Shown piece by piece: positions 1 through 12,723 of a stretch of 64,000 nucleotides of DNA; position 1 is the stretch's first letter; every line of letters starts with the position of its first letter. Location of the stretch: assembly GCA_029721515.1 (NCBI GenBank), contig CM056562.1:14851335-14915334 (forward strand). The letters are read 5' to 3'. The stretch is from Synanceia verrucosa (taxonomy: Eukaryota > Chordata > Actinopteri > Perciformes > Synanceiidae). The notes beneath the pieces are model-generated. The model was not told the DNA's origin. It was given only the letters and a program-made list of their open reading frames with translations, and did not search any database. The position numbers were made by a program, and so were the translations under genes.

Positions 1-1677
1 TCGTTCTGTTCATTGGAATGAAACATGTGAAAGCAGATAGCGAGCCAAAGACAGACATTTTATTGGTATTAATGTATGTGACTGGATGAGGATGAGTAGG
101 AGAAGACAAGATAACCATGACGTATGGATGTTGAGATCAAGGCAGGAATGACTCCACAGTGTTATTCTATATGGCGATAGCTGATTACAGCTTGATCTCA
201 TGCCTCATGAATGTTGTTACCTATTCGTCTTCGGACACTGTTCGCCCCTCAGAGAATTTTGAACTTGGTGTTTTATTACAGTCTACTTTTGATGTCTGAT
301 CCCTCCACATTCCTTGTTGTACCATCTTGCAGCCTTGAACAAATGACAAGAGTAGAAAAGACTGGAAGTTGGGGTGGGGGGGTATGAAGCCTCGAGCCTA
401 CACCTGGCTGGTAGGGAGGCTGTTTTCTTTAGCTTAAAGAAAACCTGTATTCCCTCAAAATGACAGCACAATTCTCTCCCTACCTCGACGCCCTTCTGCT
501 CACATCACAGAGAGTGAATTTGTATAAAGACTTGGGCACAGCTTGTCATCAGGACACTGGCCAGGTTGCTGGTTGGGCCCCACTGCATCACTTATTCCTG
601 AACACGAGTGGGCATTTAATGTGGAGCAGGCCGGGAAATTATTCCATCTATGCTATCAGTACTGAACACACATGCACACATGATTGCATACATTCACAAA
701 AAGACACGGCACACAAACACACTTCCTCAGTGAGGGAGGTGGATGTTAAATTAGGATGCAGATGAGAGTGTCGACTCAACATGCACATTCCTTCTTGAAC
801 ACGCTATCGATTCGCATGTGCTATATACGTATCAGAGTGTACCGAGGGCTGTTTATGCAGCCGAGAAGTGAAATGGCAATCTTCCAGCAGGCTTGGGTAC
901 ATAGCGATGCTTCATGCCGACCCCGTGCCTTTGCACGGCCCATGATTAATTTCACCTGTCAAAATGTTCACCCAGAGAATTCCTCTCGTAAATGCTTGGC
1001 AGTTCAATTTTAATCTTTCACATGTTACACTTATAAACATGAGACTCGACGGGAGATGCAAGTCAGTACTTCATTAAGTTGATAAACCAGAGATTGCTGC
1101 AACCAATCTCCTGAAAACAGAGAACAGAGAAGACAGAGAACAGAGTTTCTGTATTTTTGTTGTAAAAATGTTCAGCGAAATGCACTGAAAGGTCTCAGTT
1201 ATGAAAAAAACACTGAACCCAGTGGTGAAAGGTAAATATTTCATTGCCATAAATGTCATTTAATGGTCAGCATTCAGAGAATTGAAAGACTTGCAATTTG
1301 ACTTTTAACAACTTGGACTCACCCTCAGGGGCTTAAGACTTGACTTGAACTTGCATCAAGAAGAGGTTGTAGCTCCAAAAACATGTCCTCTGTTTCATTT
1401 ATGGGTTTTCCCGAGGTTGGACACAAAAACATGCACACAGGATGCTGTTTTATACGCTGCAGGAGAGTTTAAATGATGATACTCAGGAGAGGTGTAAAAT
1501 AGCTGCTTCTCTGGCACAGGAGAGCTCAGCACTGGTGCTTACAGGAAGGAGAGATGTCACAACTGCTCAAAGCAGAGATAAAGGAACAGGGGAATCATAG
1601 CGACACATTACCAGCTTCTGTAATTGTCTGTTATATAAAATAAAATAATGAGTTAAAATACCTCTCTTCTCCCTCAG
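1..1677 (+). other. sfrp1: sfrp1 last intron (partial)
   Basis: This stretch ends in a pyrimidine-rich tract and a CAG acceptor at 1675-1677, directly before the sfrp1 terminal exon, so it is read as the 3' part of that gene's last intron. The upstream exons, which would encode the signal peptide, the frizzled cysteine-rich domain and the start of the netrin-like domain, are not in the window. I see no supported exon, RNA gene or mobile element here. Short open frames lack coding character. Confidence 0.8.
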
Positions 1678-2006
1678 CCCTCAAGATGAAAATCAAGGAG
1701 GTAAAGAAGGAGAAGGGCGACCGGAAGCTGATCGCAGCTCAAAAGAAGAAGAAAGTGTTGAAGCAGGGCGTGCTAAGGAAGAAGGACCTGAAGAAACTGA
1801 CCCTGTACATTAAGAATGGTGCCAACTGCCCGTGCTCCCAGCTGGACAGCCTGGGCTCCAACTTCCTCATCATGGGCCGCAAAGTAGACCAGCAACTGCT
1901 GCTCATGTCCATTCACAAGTGGGACAAGAAGAGCAAAGAGCTCAAGTTCGCCATCAAGTACATGAAGTCCCATCAGTGTCCCACCTACCACACCGTCTTC
2001 CAGTGA
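1678..2006 (+). CDS. sfrp1: Secreted frizzled-related protein 1, terminal coding exon (C-terminal half of the netrin-like domain)
   Basis: SFRP1 is a secreted protein that binds Wnt ligands or Frizzled receptors and modulates Wnt signalling outside the cell. This exon starts after a CAG acceptor with a split codon (phase 1; the first base lies in the previous exon), runs 108 codons and ends at TGA 2004-2006. Numbered from the methionine at 1686, it shows a Lys-rich, heparin-binding-like stretch (residues 20-37, KKKK...RKKDLKKL), NGANCPCSQLD with two netrin-domain cysteines (48, 50), FLIMGRKV (60-67), HKWDKK (77-82) and a final cysteine at 98 in HQCPTYHTVFQ. These blocks are characteristic of the SFRP1/SFRP5 C-terminus, and the disulfide partners would lie in missing exons. 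SFRP1 is preferred over SFRP5 because zmat4 lies downstream in the same orientation, as in tetrapods. Whether it is the fish a or b duplicate cannot be told. The methionine at 1686 is internal, not a start. Confidence 0.94.
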
Positions 2007-3195
2007 TGCGACTCCACACTATCCATGATCACTCACTACATTCCTCCCTGCTCCACATAGATCCTAATTCTGCATCCCTGAACCCCCAGAACCCTGCAAA
2101 ATCTGTTACCAGCCACCACATGGTCCTACGAGGGGTCGCAGGGTAGCCAAGCTTTTATTTTCTCAGCTTTAACATGCATGAGGTTGTCAAGGGGGTCGTC
2201 CTGACCTGCTTAGATGAATAAGACATGTTAATGTTGGAGAGGGGAATAGCTGCATGCTCTGCAGCTCCTTTCTAGTAATGAAAGCCCCCCCAAAAAACAT
2301 AGATTTATCAAGAATTTGAAAGAAAAGGCAACATTTTGATCTTCCCCCTGTGATTTAATAGGATCTTCCTCAATAATTCTGCATTCCTCTTCTGATATAT
2401 AGTAGAACAAATCACTTGTACGATATCTTACAGCAGCTTTATAGAGACGCTTGGAAGCAACTATCGGAGGGGAAATATGTTTGATAATGAGGGAGCTGAG
2501 TGGGAAGGCAGGGTTTGTTTCAGTGTAAAAAGAGCTGAGAGAAATGATACGCTTCAGTCCATGTGGGCTGTGCAATGGGCCAGCGCACACACTGGCACAG
2601 AGCTCCCAGGAACAACATCAAAGCACAGACATGTAGACGATCCACTTAACTGTATGTTTTAATAATGTAAAAAGTAGGTAATTCAGACGAATGCTAGATG
2701 ATTAGAAAACTGGGCTTTTTCCTTTTATCCCTGCTGGGAAAGAAGAACTGACCCAACGAGACAGACTGGATGGTGCTTCCACTGACTTTGTACAGTAATT
2801 TTTTTGTGGCCTGAAAGAGGGAAACTTGAATTTTTTTTTGCTTTTTTTCAGAGAAAGAGTTTAAGGCAGAGAAGACAAGTGGAGAAAGAAAGAGAAGGAA
2901 AGAGACTCTGGACAGAACCAACAATGTTGGCTTGATAAGTCTCTGGTACTCGCTGTTTTTCACTATCACTCTTCAAATCTTTATTTGTTTTGTACTTACA
3001 TTTTTTTTTAAATTTGCTTCAGTTATACTTCTATTGTATGAAAGCAGGAATCATACATACAGACGTAGCACCTGAATTCACTGTTGCCGTAGCAGTAATT
3101 GTTTTCTAATCAGTTAACCTGTAAGTAGCTCTGTTACTGAAATACATTTTTGTTTTACAAAAAAGTAAATGAATAAAATATATTTGAAATTTTTA
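2007..3195 (+). other. sfrp1: sfrp1 3' UTR (inferred extent)
   Basis: This non-coding sequence follows the sfrp1 stop codon without a plausible further exon and becomes increasingly A/T-rich towards the first good polyadenylation hexamer at 3172. The end is inferred from that signal; transcript data could show a shorter or longer UTR. Open frames on either strand here have no recognisable domains. Confidence 0.55.
3172..3177 (+). terminator. sfrp1: Candidate sfrp1 polyadenylation signal AATAAA
   Basis: This is the first canonical AATAAA downstream of the sfrp1 stop, about 1.17 kb after it. It is followed within 20-60 bases by A/T-rich and T-rich sequence that could serve as cleavage site and downstream element. 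A second AATAAA lies at 3907-3912 and could be a distal alternative. Confidence 0.5.
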
Positions 3196-5423
3196 TAAAG
3201 AATATTTCTTTGAAATATGCCGTTTTTTTATTTTATTAAGATTAAACCATAATGTGCACATCTTTATCATCTTAATTTACTTACACATTTGACATACAAG
3301 GCCAAGTACTCTCTTGGGTCTGTGTGACACATAATAGTTTCATTTTCTATTTAAAAATAGATATATAATAGATAAAAGTAATATAAAATGTTCTGCATAT
3401 TCATCTTTGACAGATGAATTTTTCCCACCGGCCAATCACACGTAATGAAATGGACAGAAATGGAAACTACTCCAGTTTTCTATTTTCCATTCATCATCAG
3501 TCCAAACTTAAAATATAGTAGTAAATTCCTTTTTTTCTATTTCACATTGATCTGATAAACAATAATTGTGAGTTAAATTTAATTTACTTTGAAAACCTTC
3601 TCATATGAGTTGACATTAATCCAAAAACACATAAGGCTACATAAAGGACCGTGAGAGTGCACATGGCCCGCCTTGTACTGTCATTTCTCCTTTCAAACCT
3701 CAGTTACGCTCTGTGCAATGCCAAAATCCTCCAGATCCACACTGGGCACAGCTTTACACAAAGCCTGAGCTACGAAAGCACCAGCATTTAAATGTTAAAG
3801 AGTGAAGGGGTGACGCAGACAGACAGCAGGCTGCAATGTAGCCGACCAACTTTATCAAAACCACTCAGATCCTAATCACTCCAGACGCACACAGCTAATT
3901 CACTACAATAAAACCATTTGGCGTGTTTGTTCTCCAAAATGAGAGATGGATCAACTGTGACACCGTAAAATGTTTATTGTCTTCCGCCCATATTTCCCGA
4001 AATGTGGAGATGTTTGGAGACTGCTCGAAGCATGAACGCCAGTAGAGTGATGACCTATTTCCAACTGATTGTGGAGATAATGCACACTCTGTCTCTGGAC
4101 TGGGGGGGAGGCGGGTTGACATGTGTTGGACAGGAACGCTTTCACAGTACGAATTCTCTGTGAGCGATCAAACATGATACGTACTGAGCGAGAAACAGGT
4201 GGAGGAGCGTTTGTTGGGTCATCTCTTGTGTAGCTTAGAGGGAGATGATGAGCGGCTTTCATAAAACAACATGTGGTGAATCAGTGAACTCAAAGTGAAG
4301 GAAGACAAAAAAAAAAGGAAGGTAAAAAAAAAAAAGGAGACGAGGGAGAAACTTGGCTCGGTCCTATATACACCCATCAGCAGCTCCTCAAAGGTCACTT
4401 AGTGGAGTTAATAAGGGCCTGATGAGGGACACACATGTTGGGGGAAATATGACTATAAGCTCCCATTGTCTCACTCCTCCAGTGAAACCTCCATTTAAAC
4501 AAGTGTCCCTTCCATCGGACATACATACACTATACTGTATAACACTGACTGGTTACAGAAAAGTAGTGCAGACACACACACACTGCAGAAGAACAGCCTC
4601 ATTGTCTGTTTTTATTGCAGTGTGCTGATAAGCAGCACCCTTTTCACGGTTGAATGGTGGCTGTCTGGCCGTCACCTGCACACACAAGCACACACTGATG
4701 AAAACATTCACCTCAACACATGATCATATAGCGTTCATTACATGAGTTCATGTTTTTCATTTAACGTTCCCTCATCCACCCACTTATTCTACTTAGGCTG
4801 GTCGTTTTCTTCACTTTTCTACAACTAAACCTAGAGAGACGGGTGTGTGTGAGATCAACTTTTTTTCAGTGTGAGAGAAAATATTTTTCGAGTGTTATGA
4901 AGTTCATTTGGGAAATGAGCTAAGGAAGCGTGAATGCACATGCTACCAAAATCACATTTAGAGTAGATTAAAAAAAGCACCAACACTGAAACCAGTGGCT
5001 GTAAATCACTGATCTCTTCAAATGATCTCAAATCTTATTATCAGTTTCTTTATAAGTCAGGAACAACACATATCCAGTGATCCAATATTCACTATTAGAT
5101 TGTGTAACTTCAGTTTTCAGGATGGGTGGAGGGAGTCTGGAACAAAGCCCTCGCTCTTTGATTCTGGGCAACAGACAAAAAAAAAAAAAAAACCCTGACA
5201 TTTACTGCTGATGTTTTGAACTTCATTGTCTTTGGATAAAGCATTGCGCACTGGCATCATATCACATTTTTCTTCGTAAAAAGGTTATAAAATACTGAAA
5301 GTGTTACCAGTTCATTTTTCATAAACAATCCAGGTTCAAAAGATCATTGTACTACTTTCCAGGTAATGTTACTTTATCACAACAAATTACAATGATTCTT
5401 TTAACTTAAACATGATCAAAGGC

Positions 5424-5432
5424 TCGCACGCA

Positions 5433-5489
<57 letters not shown>

Positions 5490-5506
5490 ATGCACACGCA
5501 CACACT
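5424..5506. repeat. Compound microsatellite (GCAC)n-(CA)n
   Basis: A GCAC tetranucleotide run passes into a pure CA run and then back into interrupted GCACAC units. The tetranucleotide phase contains CpG at every unit, unusual in a CpG-depleted background. No function is visible. Confidence 0.95.
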
Positions 5507-5833
5507 AATCAGATTTGACTAGTCTACCTCAACAGAAAAAGACCATTATATAACATTTTGGAGGGTCAGAAGAATTTCTATTAGCTGCAGCATGCCTCGC
5601 TCTACCCACCACACAAGGCACCATTAAAACGGCATTAGACAGTAAGCCAGCATGGTTCTGATCTGAGTCACTGGACCACCTGTCTACAGGAAGAGAGGAC
5701 AGAGAGACAGAGAGAGTCGCATATTCATGTAGAGGAAAAGAGTGAGAGAGGGTGGAAACAGCAGGACGTGGACAGGACGACTGGACTGGCTCTCAGCTTT
5801 GGCCTGCCTAGATTGGTGAAATGCATTAAAGAT

Positions 5834-5834
5834 G

Positions 5835-5870
<36 letters not shown>
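5834..5870. repeat. (TG)n microsatellite
   Basis: An uninterrupted TG/GT dinucleotide run of about 37 bases in intergenic DNA. Its minus strand yields a spurious poly(His-Thr) open frame. Confidence 0.95.
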
Positions 5871-5873
<3 letters not shown>

Positions 5874-7731
5874 GATGTGCATGACTGTGTCTTGTAGGCA
5901 AACACCTAGAGCAGGCCAGGCAATCATTTTGTCCTGTTAATAAAGTCAGAGAAACTTTCTGCATGTGGTGCAGAGGGCCACTCTCCATAAAACTGCTCTC
6001 ATATGCACTCTTGCCCGAGCTAAAAAAAAAGCCAGTTTCAGCTCACCAAGCGATTGTCTCAGTCATGATGATTATGAATAATAATAAAGTCAAGTAATGT
6101 CATTCCTAAACCAGTGCAACGCAGTTTCAACTATTTGACGACGGCATTAGGAGCACTCTATGAAGTCACTGTTTTTCAGAGTCAGAGCGATAATTTGCTG
6201 CTCTCTGTGACGCCCTCACATTAAAGTGTCGGTTTACGTCTTGTTATTTTAAACAGTAGACTGGGTGAGTGAGTGCTTTCCATTCTGCTAATCATGCTTC
6301 CTCCCCTTCCCTCACTCCTCCATTTTCCAGAACCATGTTGGGAAACTGATCGAAGTCTGCCATCATCCAGTGGGGCTTTGACAGAGGAATCACAGGTGAC
6401 ACTGAGACAAACTGACTTTTTCAACCATCTCTCAAGTTGGTTTTGAGCTGAAGAATTGCACATCCTTTTGGCTGCATTGACGCTTTTCTCTGCCGTCCAT
6501 CCATCATGCATGAATTGTGAAAAGATTAATATGTGACAGCCAAATTGCAACCTCTCTTCTTCTTGGGTGTGATCGGTGTCCCTCAGCGGCACAATGACAC
6601 TCTGACAATGACATTCAAAGCTTGTCAGCTGGCCCACTGCACAATAGTGATAAGGTTAGACCCACAGAGTGCACACACACCACCAACCAAGGGAAAAGAG
6701 GGCTGGAGGACAGAGAAGGCTCGAAGGAAAGAATGAGGGGGGAGAAGAGACTGGATAAGAAAACACCAAGCTGCTCTCAAGGGACTTTGGCTCTCGGAAA
6801 CAATCACATTGGCCTCAGTGTCTCCTCTGCAGTGGAAAATGAATAAATTAATAGGTGGAGTAGAAGGCCTCCCAGGGCAGGGTCCTGAAGCCATATGTGA
6901 AGGCCATCAGTGTGTCCCAAACCTGCTGTTTGCCTACTGAAGCAACATGTCAGTGTGGAGATTTACAGCCGCCAGGAAAGCACACACACATGCCCACGCA
7001 TCAACGCCCTCGCACACACAAACATCAAAGAGGACACGCTCATGTGTGCAGCCAAACACACATCCATGTGTATTTATGCACAGAGAGTGCCAGGATGCAA
7101 AGGCACAGACAAAACAAACACTGGCACAAACATGGAAGCGGAAATAAAAGTTGACACTCTTCACACATCCACGTTGGCCAGTGCGCAAATTTACACCCTT
7201 TTAGTGTCAACCAATAAATAAATCTGTTTCCCTGGAAACCTGTCGGCCTCCTTCACTCACTTTTGTCTCTCACACAACGGAGGAGGTCAAGGTCAGGCAG
7301 GGATGAGCGCAGGGTCAGAGGGAGGTGAAAGTGTGTGTGGGCATGCAGGCTGATAAAACTAAGCAGGGAGTCAAAGCCCTCCTCTGTGGTTGGGCTTTAG
7401 TGGCCTCCGTGTTTTGGCAGTCAGGTCATCAACTCTGACCCCGTCAGACCCCCGAGAGACGAGGCGGTCTCATCAAGGTGGGACACTGGCCTCTAATTAG
7501 ACATAATCTCCAATCTCCTACTCGTCAATGTCTTTTCAAACGGACCAGGATAATCAGTGAGGCTCATAGATGCTGTGTTTGGGAGGCATTCTGCTGTTGT
7601 CTGTGAAAACAGTCCCCGTGGTCCAGGTAGTAATGCTATCAGCTGTCCTTCTGTCCTGGGGAACTGAACAGAATGGGTTCTTAAAAGACACAGATCCACT
7701 GTTTTATGTCTTAAATGACTTTTACTCTGAG

Positions 7732-8077
7732 TAGTCCCATTAACGACGGCACAGTGGTGTAGTGGTTAGCACTGTCGCCTCACAGCAAGAAGGTACCCGG
7801 TTCGACTCCCGGCCCGGGGCTTTTCTGTGTGGAGTTTGCATGTTCTCCCCGTGTCTGCGTGGGTTCTCTCCGGGTACTCCGGCTTCCTCCCACCATCCAA
7901 AAACATGCATGGGGATTAGGTTAATTGGTTAATTTATAGGTGTGAGTGGTTGTCTGTCTCTATATGTCCTGTGAGGAACTGTCTCTTGCCCTAAGACAGC
8001 TGGGATAGTCTCCAGCCCTCCCGCGACCCTATGTGATGCTAAGCAGTAGCTATGGATGGCTGGATAGTCCCATTAAC
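7732..8077 (+). mobile_element. tRNA-derived SINE, full-length copy with 13-bp target-site duplication
   Basis: The element body (7745-8064) starts with a tRNA-like head: an A-box-like TGGTGTAGTGGTTAGC and a B-box-like GGTTCGACTCCC about 35 bases on. A conserved body containing CTCCGGGTACTCCGGC and TTAGGTTAATTGG follows, and the 3' end is a degenerate GGATGGCTGGA tail. It is bounded by the perfect direct repeat TAGTCCCATTAAC at 7732-7744 and 8065-8077, the mark of target-primed retrotransposition by a LINE partner. Compared with the next copy it lacks the part of the body containing the GTCCAGGGTGTACCCCGCC block. I recognise this as a common teleost repeat but do not assign a family name. It is not a functional tRNA gene. 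Confidence 0.88.
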
Positions 8078-8109
8078 ATCTCTGGAACAATTGGTAATTT
8101 TTTCTCAGT

Positions 8110-8354
8110 ATGTTGGCGCTACGGGGATTAGGTTAATTGGCTAATTTAAATTGGCCGTAGATGTGAATGTGAGTGTGAATGGTTGTTTGTCTCTATGTGC
8201 CCTGCGATGAGGTGGCGACTTGTCCAGGGTGTACCCCGCCTTCCGCCCTAAGACAGCTGGGATAGACTCCATCCCCCCCGCGACCCTATGAGGATAAGCG
8301 GTAGATAATGGATGGATGGATGGATGGATGGATGGATGGATGATGTTGGCGCTA
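8110..8354 (+). mobile_element. 5'-truncated SINE copy with 12-bp target-site duplication and (ATGG)n tail
   Basis: Sequence 8122-8342 matches the 3' half of the SINE at 7745-8064, beginning at the GGGGATTAGGTTAATTGG block and lacking the tRNA-like head. It ends in about eight ATGG units. The perfect direct repeat ATGTTGGCGCTA flanks it at 8110-8121 and 8343-8354. Truncation at the 5' end plus a duplicated target and a short tandem tail is the classic product of LINE-mediated insertion. It sits only 32 bases from the duplication of the previous copy. Confidence 0.9.
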
Positions 8355-11300
8355 GTCAGGCCTGTGAGCAAAACTACTAAGGGCTCAGCTCAAAGAGGAA
8401 GGAAGAAGATGAGCTGGGAAAAAAATGGTAAAAATATGCAAATTAATTAAAAGAGAATGTAGACAATGCACAGTTTATTCTGCAATCAGGTTGCTGTTTG
8501 TCAGTAATGTATAGATCCACTAATAGTTTCAGCACAACACACCATTATGACAGGATTTACTTACAGTCCTCCATCTGAATTGGCCGAGCCGTAGTTCAAG
8601 CTTTACTCACTCCCACTCTCAGATAATCACTTCTCTCATCGTTTTATTATGGCTGACCTCTTTCTGCACCTCACCACATCTCCTCTGCCAGGCTTCACTT
8701 ATAATAAATCTCTGGATATCATCACACAGGCCACTGAGATGACAAAACACATTTGCTCAATATCTACAGGACTGAGGACCTTGTAATTATGCTTGAAAAA
8801 TAATATGCTTTTTTGGCACAGATGCTGAAGTGATGCGATCACTTCTGTCTTTCAGGTTGACACGGCGAATGAGATTTTAATGATTTTGTACAAGCACAGC
8901 TCCATATCTTTAGTGATGTCTCCAAAATGTGTTGTTAATATGGAAATGACTCATTGAATTTTAAAATATATCAGAGAGATTTTTTACATTAAAGCCTGCT
9001 GCAATAAATATTCACACAAATCTGCAATGACCAAAGTCCTGAAATGTCCCCCGCTGGTATTTATTCATGGTGTGAATACAGACTGCACGGGCTTAATTGT
9101 CTGATTTCTTTCCATGAGCAGATTGCTCGTCCAAAAAACGGTCTGTACTTTCCCCCACTGCCTAAAACAATAACCCCACCAAATGCAGCTCCAACAAGCC
9201 AGCTTCGGAGCAATCGCTCTTCAGCGTTTGAAGTGTTTATGGACATTAATGATCCAACGTTTCAAAAGAGCAGCACATGTTTGGCATAGCAGGAGCACTT
9301 GGGCAGGAGGAGAAAGCATGTTTCAATGGAAAATGTTTCATCAGAAGTGCGGGATGTGAGGGTTGTGTGGTCTGGGTTGTGGGAGTGCCCCTGGGATGTC
9401 GAAACACCCACTGCAGTGGTATCTAAGACACGCAAGTAAGAGCGTCTTAGCCCCAATGCTCCTGTCAGACCTGCTGGACACACACCTGCTCCCTCCAGGT
9501 GACACTGCAATCATCTGCTGAATCATGCTGCCACAAAATTAGTTGACAGAAAATGAAACAACAACAGGATTGAGTTATTTGTCAAGCAAAACATGCCCAA
9601 GAGTTGGAAACATATTAATCAATAATGAAAATAATCATTTGTAGAAATAGTACAAGGATGAGCAAACAGGTAGAAAAAACAGCAGTAGAGGGAAAACACA
9701 GCTCTGTATTCCACCACAGAGATCTTGTGGTCATCAGGACTGAACCAGATGTAACTGATTTATGCTGCTTTTTCAGCTCTCCACTCAGCTTGCATGATTT
9801 TGGAAAATTCCTCTTAAACATACTTACTGAACGTGTTGCTCACATGTTCTGATCTCTGGCCAGCCATTTCTCTGTTCATCTTACATCATTTTCTCTCCAG
9901 ATCTTTATTTATTTTTCTCTCTCAGTTTCTTTTTGTGTCATCTAAACTCTCAACTCTAATCTGTTTATCTATGCATCATCTGTGTCTCTGTTTCAGAGAT
10001 CAGAGTTTAAGGGATGACAGACACAGAGCAGAGCTTCCTGGAGACCTTTAGGACAGAGGGAGGACACAGGAGATGTTTTCAGTGCATCAGTCATCCTCCA
10101 TGAGGCCACACTGAAACCACGCCAGAGCCGGAGCTTGCATTTCAAACATTTAAAAGTCACGCAACTGTCTGTTTGTGGAGGATGATAAAAGACAATAAAC
10201 AAACGGCTGAGAGGATACACCCTGACCTCTGGGTTTCTGGTGTCTTATGTCCAAACATATTTCAGTGATGACACCGTCTTTTACATTAGCAGTTCCACCA
10301 TCCTTAATAAAATAATTTAGTGATATAAATTTCACTGAGAAATGGTGTAAAAAAATATTTAAAAACCTTACTCACATGTGGTACAAACACACCAGATGAA
10401 GCTAATATGGTGGAACAGACCCTCAGCAAGTCCACACATTGTAAAGACACAACAAAGGCGAGTGCAGCTGAAAGCACTTAAATCAATCATATACTGATGA
10501 AGTCACTGCTCTATGGATTGCTTAAATGACTTGAATGACATGCAAATGCAATGAACTTGGCACATGGTGACAGAGTCTGGGCTGCAGCAAGCTCTCATAA
10601 TAAGACACTTAAATCCCCATGCAGCATTTTGACTAACACCATCATATCACAGTATTGTGTCTTCAGGTGGGTCGGGATGAAGCTAAATAAGCAGCAAGGA
10701 TTCTGAACGTTATATACAATGAAAACATGAGGCCCGGAAGGCTGGGTACTCTATATTGATGTATATTTCCTTGATGACCATGTCTCCTTTTCCTCTCCTT
10801 TAATGCATATTTCATTATTCTACTTCTCTCCTTCTCACCCACAGTATGTGCACTCCACCCCTCCTTCATCTCAGAGGGATGAAGTATTTGTTTACACAGA
10901 CTCACTGAGATCACTGAGTGAGGGACATTACACTGCTTTTTAATTACACTGCCCCACACGAAGTGCATTACGATGGATCCAAACAGCCTGCATTATTATG
11001 ACTGCAGGGTCTCTGCAGAACGGGAGCAGGTTTATTCATCATGTGCAGAAACTGGAAATATGACAGGCAGCAGACAACTTCCTACAGAAAGTATGGGAAA
11101 CTTTTCACTAAGTGGTGGACGAGAGAGAGTGCCAGATGGTGCACATGTATCAGTATGTGTGGTCGCCACATACCAATGACACATCAACTCCTATGTCATA
11201 CGTTGTTGTCGATCAGAGAGTAAGAGGAACAGCCTTGCTTTCAGGTGGACCACCATGCATCTAAGTGGTTTTCTAAAGGTCTTAGGGTGTTATGAAGCCA

Positions 11301-12723
11301 AGGGATCATGGGATCAACATGATCCAGGGATCATTTTAAAAGCCTTCTCCTTGCATAATATATATGTGCAGCTTCTGTCCCTTCCTTTGTTAGAACTGTA
11401 AGGTCATCCTGTGCAATGTTTAAACTGATCCTTTGGTAAAAAGTCATGAAAAATGTGCAAATCCAGATTAAAAGCATTGAGTTAGCATTCCGATTGTCAG
11501 TGACTCACAGGCTTTCATGTATACTGCCTGCAGGTTAGCAGCTACTTTACAGCCTCTCAGTCTGAGGAAGCAAAAGTCATCATTTTTTTGGGGAAATGAT
11601 TTTGTTTCCTCATTAGATAATCTGCACATCTGAATATATGATAAAATCAATTAAAAATATCATATATAATAATGTTGAGACGATGCTGATGTGTACGTCC
11701 AGGTGTATATTACTGAGGCACACCGTAGGGAAGAGCACAGTCGTGTTGTGGTCAGTGCAGTCGATATATGAGTGAGTGATGATGAAACCCTTGGTAGTTT
11801 TGACCTTCAGCTATCTGATAAAGCTCTCCTGGCTCCTTCATCACACTCTACACAACCTCTGTCTCTGCCTGTCAACACCAGCTTATAAAGAAAGAGGCAT
11901 CACTGTCCGACAGCAGCTCAGAAACATGCGCACGCACACACACACACAAACACACACACATCTGCAGGTAATACCTTAACACGCAACATACGAGCAGTAA
12001 TCATAGCGGGCTCTGAAGGGATGTGTGTAGCTGCAGGCAAATGGCACCATTTTTCAAGCAGCACCCCTGCATTGATGCACAGTGGCTGGTAGAGACAAAA
12101 GATGGATTCCTGTGTTATGAATGTGTGCTGCCAGTAAAAGCTGACTGAATCCACACGACCACCCTGACACATCATCAGTTCTTGTCCTGTATTGTCACTT
12201 GAACTCTTTTCCTGGAAGCACACCCTCCTCCTAGCAGGCACATTCACCAACCAGCCCCATCCATCGTACCTTTTACTCATCACTCTGACCACGGGGTACT
12301 GACCAGTAAGTCCCTGTTTACTCACCACCCTAGGCCTTTGATGAGCTGTACTTGCTGGATGCTGCCTATAGGGGACCAACCCTTTGGCCTGGGAGGCATG
12401 GTGTCATGGTGGTTTTGATCCACATTATTACTCACCGCCCAAATATTCAGATTCTGTGACCCGATTCTAAGAAATTTCACTGCCATGAGAAGGTTCTTTC
12501 ACGTTTTTTTTTTTGTGAATCATACTTTACAATCCAATGGGATAAGTCTTTGTCTGTGGCATAGTGCAAGATATGAAGTATGTGATTATCTCTCTGCATG
12601 TAAATATAGTACAAGAATGTGTCTTAAAGGCAGAGTACTCAATCTGGAGAAACTAGCTAGACAACCTATAACTAGGAAGGTAACCTTAGTCTTACTCTTA
12701 CTCTTAGTCACCCAGGTTAATGT
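8355..12723. other. Intergenic DNA, second segment
   Basis: No gene, RNA or clear mobile element was recognised. The segment holds a CA-rich patch near 11930-11960 and a cluster of four GATC sites in inverted arrangement near 11310-11335. Open frames of 60-150 codons on either strand show no domain, no splice context and no coding bias. Confidence 0.55.

Larger units (their letters stand above)
3196..7731. other. Intergenic DNA between sfrp1 and zmat4, first segment
   Basis: No exon-like open frame with splice sites, no RNA gene and no intact transposon is visible. The segment holds two dinucleotide arrays (listed separately), a poly(A) run near 5177-5192 and a CA-rich patch near 6980-7080 that creates spurious Thr/His-rich frames. 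Confidence 0.6.

Noticed and set aside
1773..1991. Minus-strand frame of 72 codons opposite the sfrp1 exon
   Set aside because: A shadow of the real exon: codon bias of the sense strand keeps the antisense frame open.
7745..7820. Possible tRNA gene (A- and B-box-like promoter motifs)
   Set aside because: It continues into a SINE body, is bounded by a target-site duplication with that body, and has no convincing full cloverleaf.
11918..12379. 153-codon minus-strand open frame
   Set aside because: Its end is translated from a CA repeat, the rest has no domain, and no splice or promoter context supports it.
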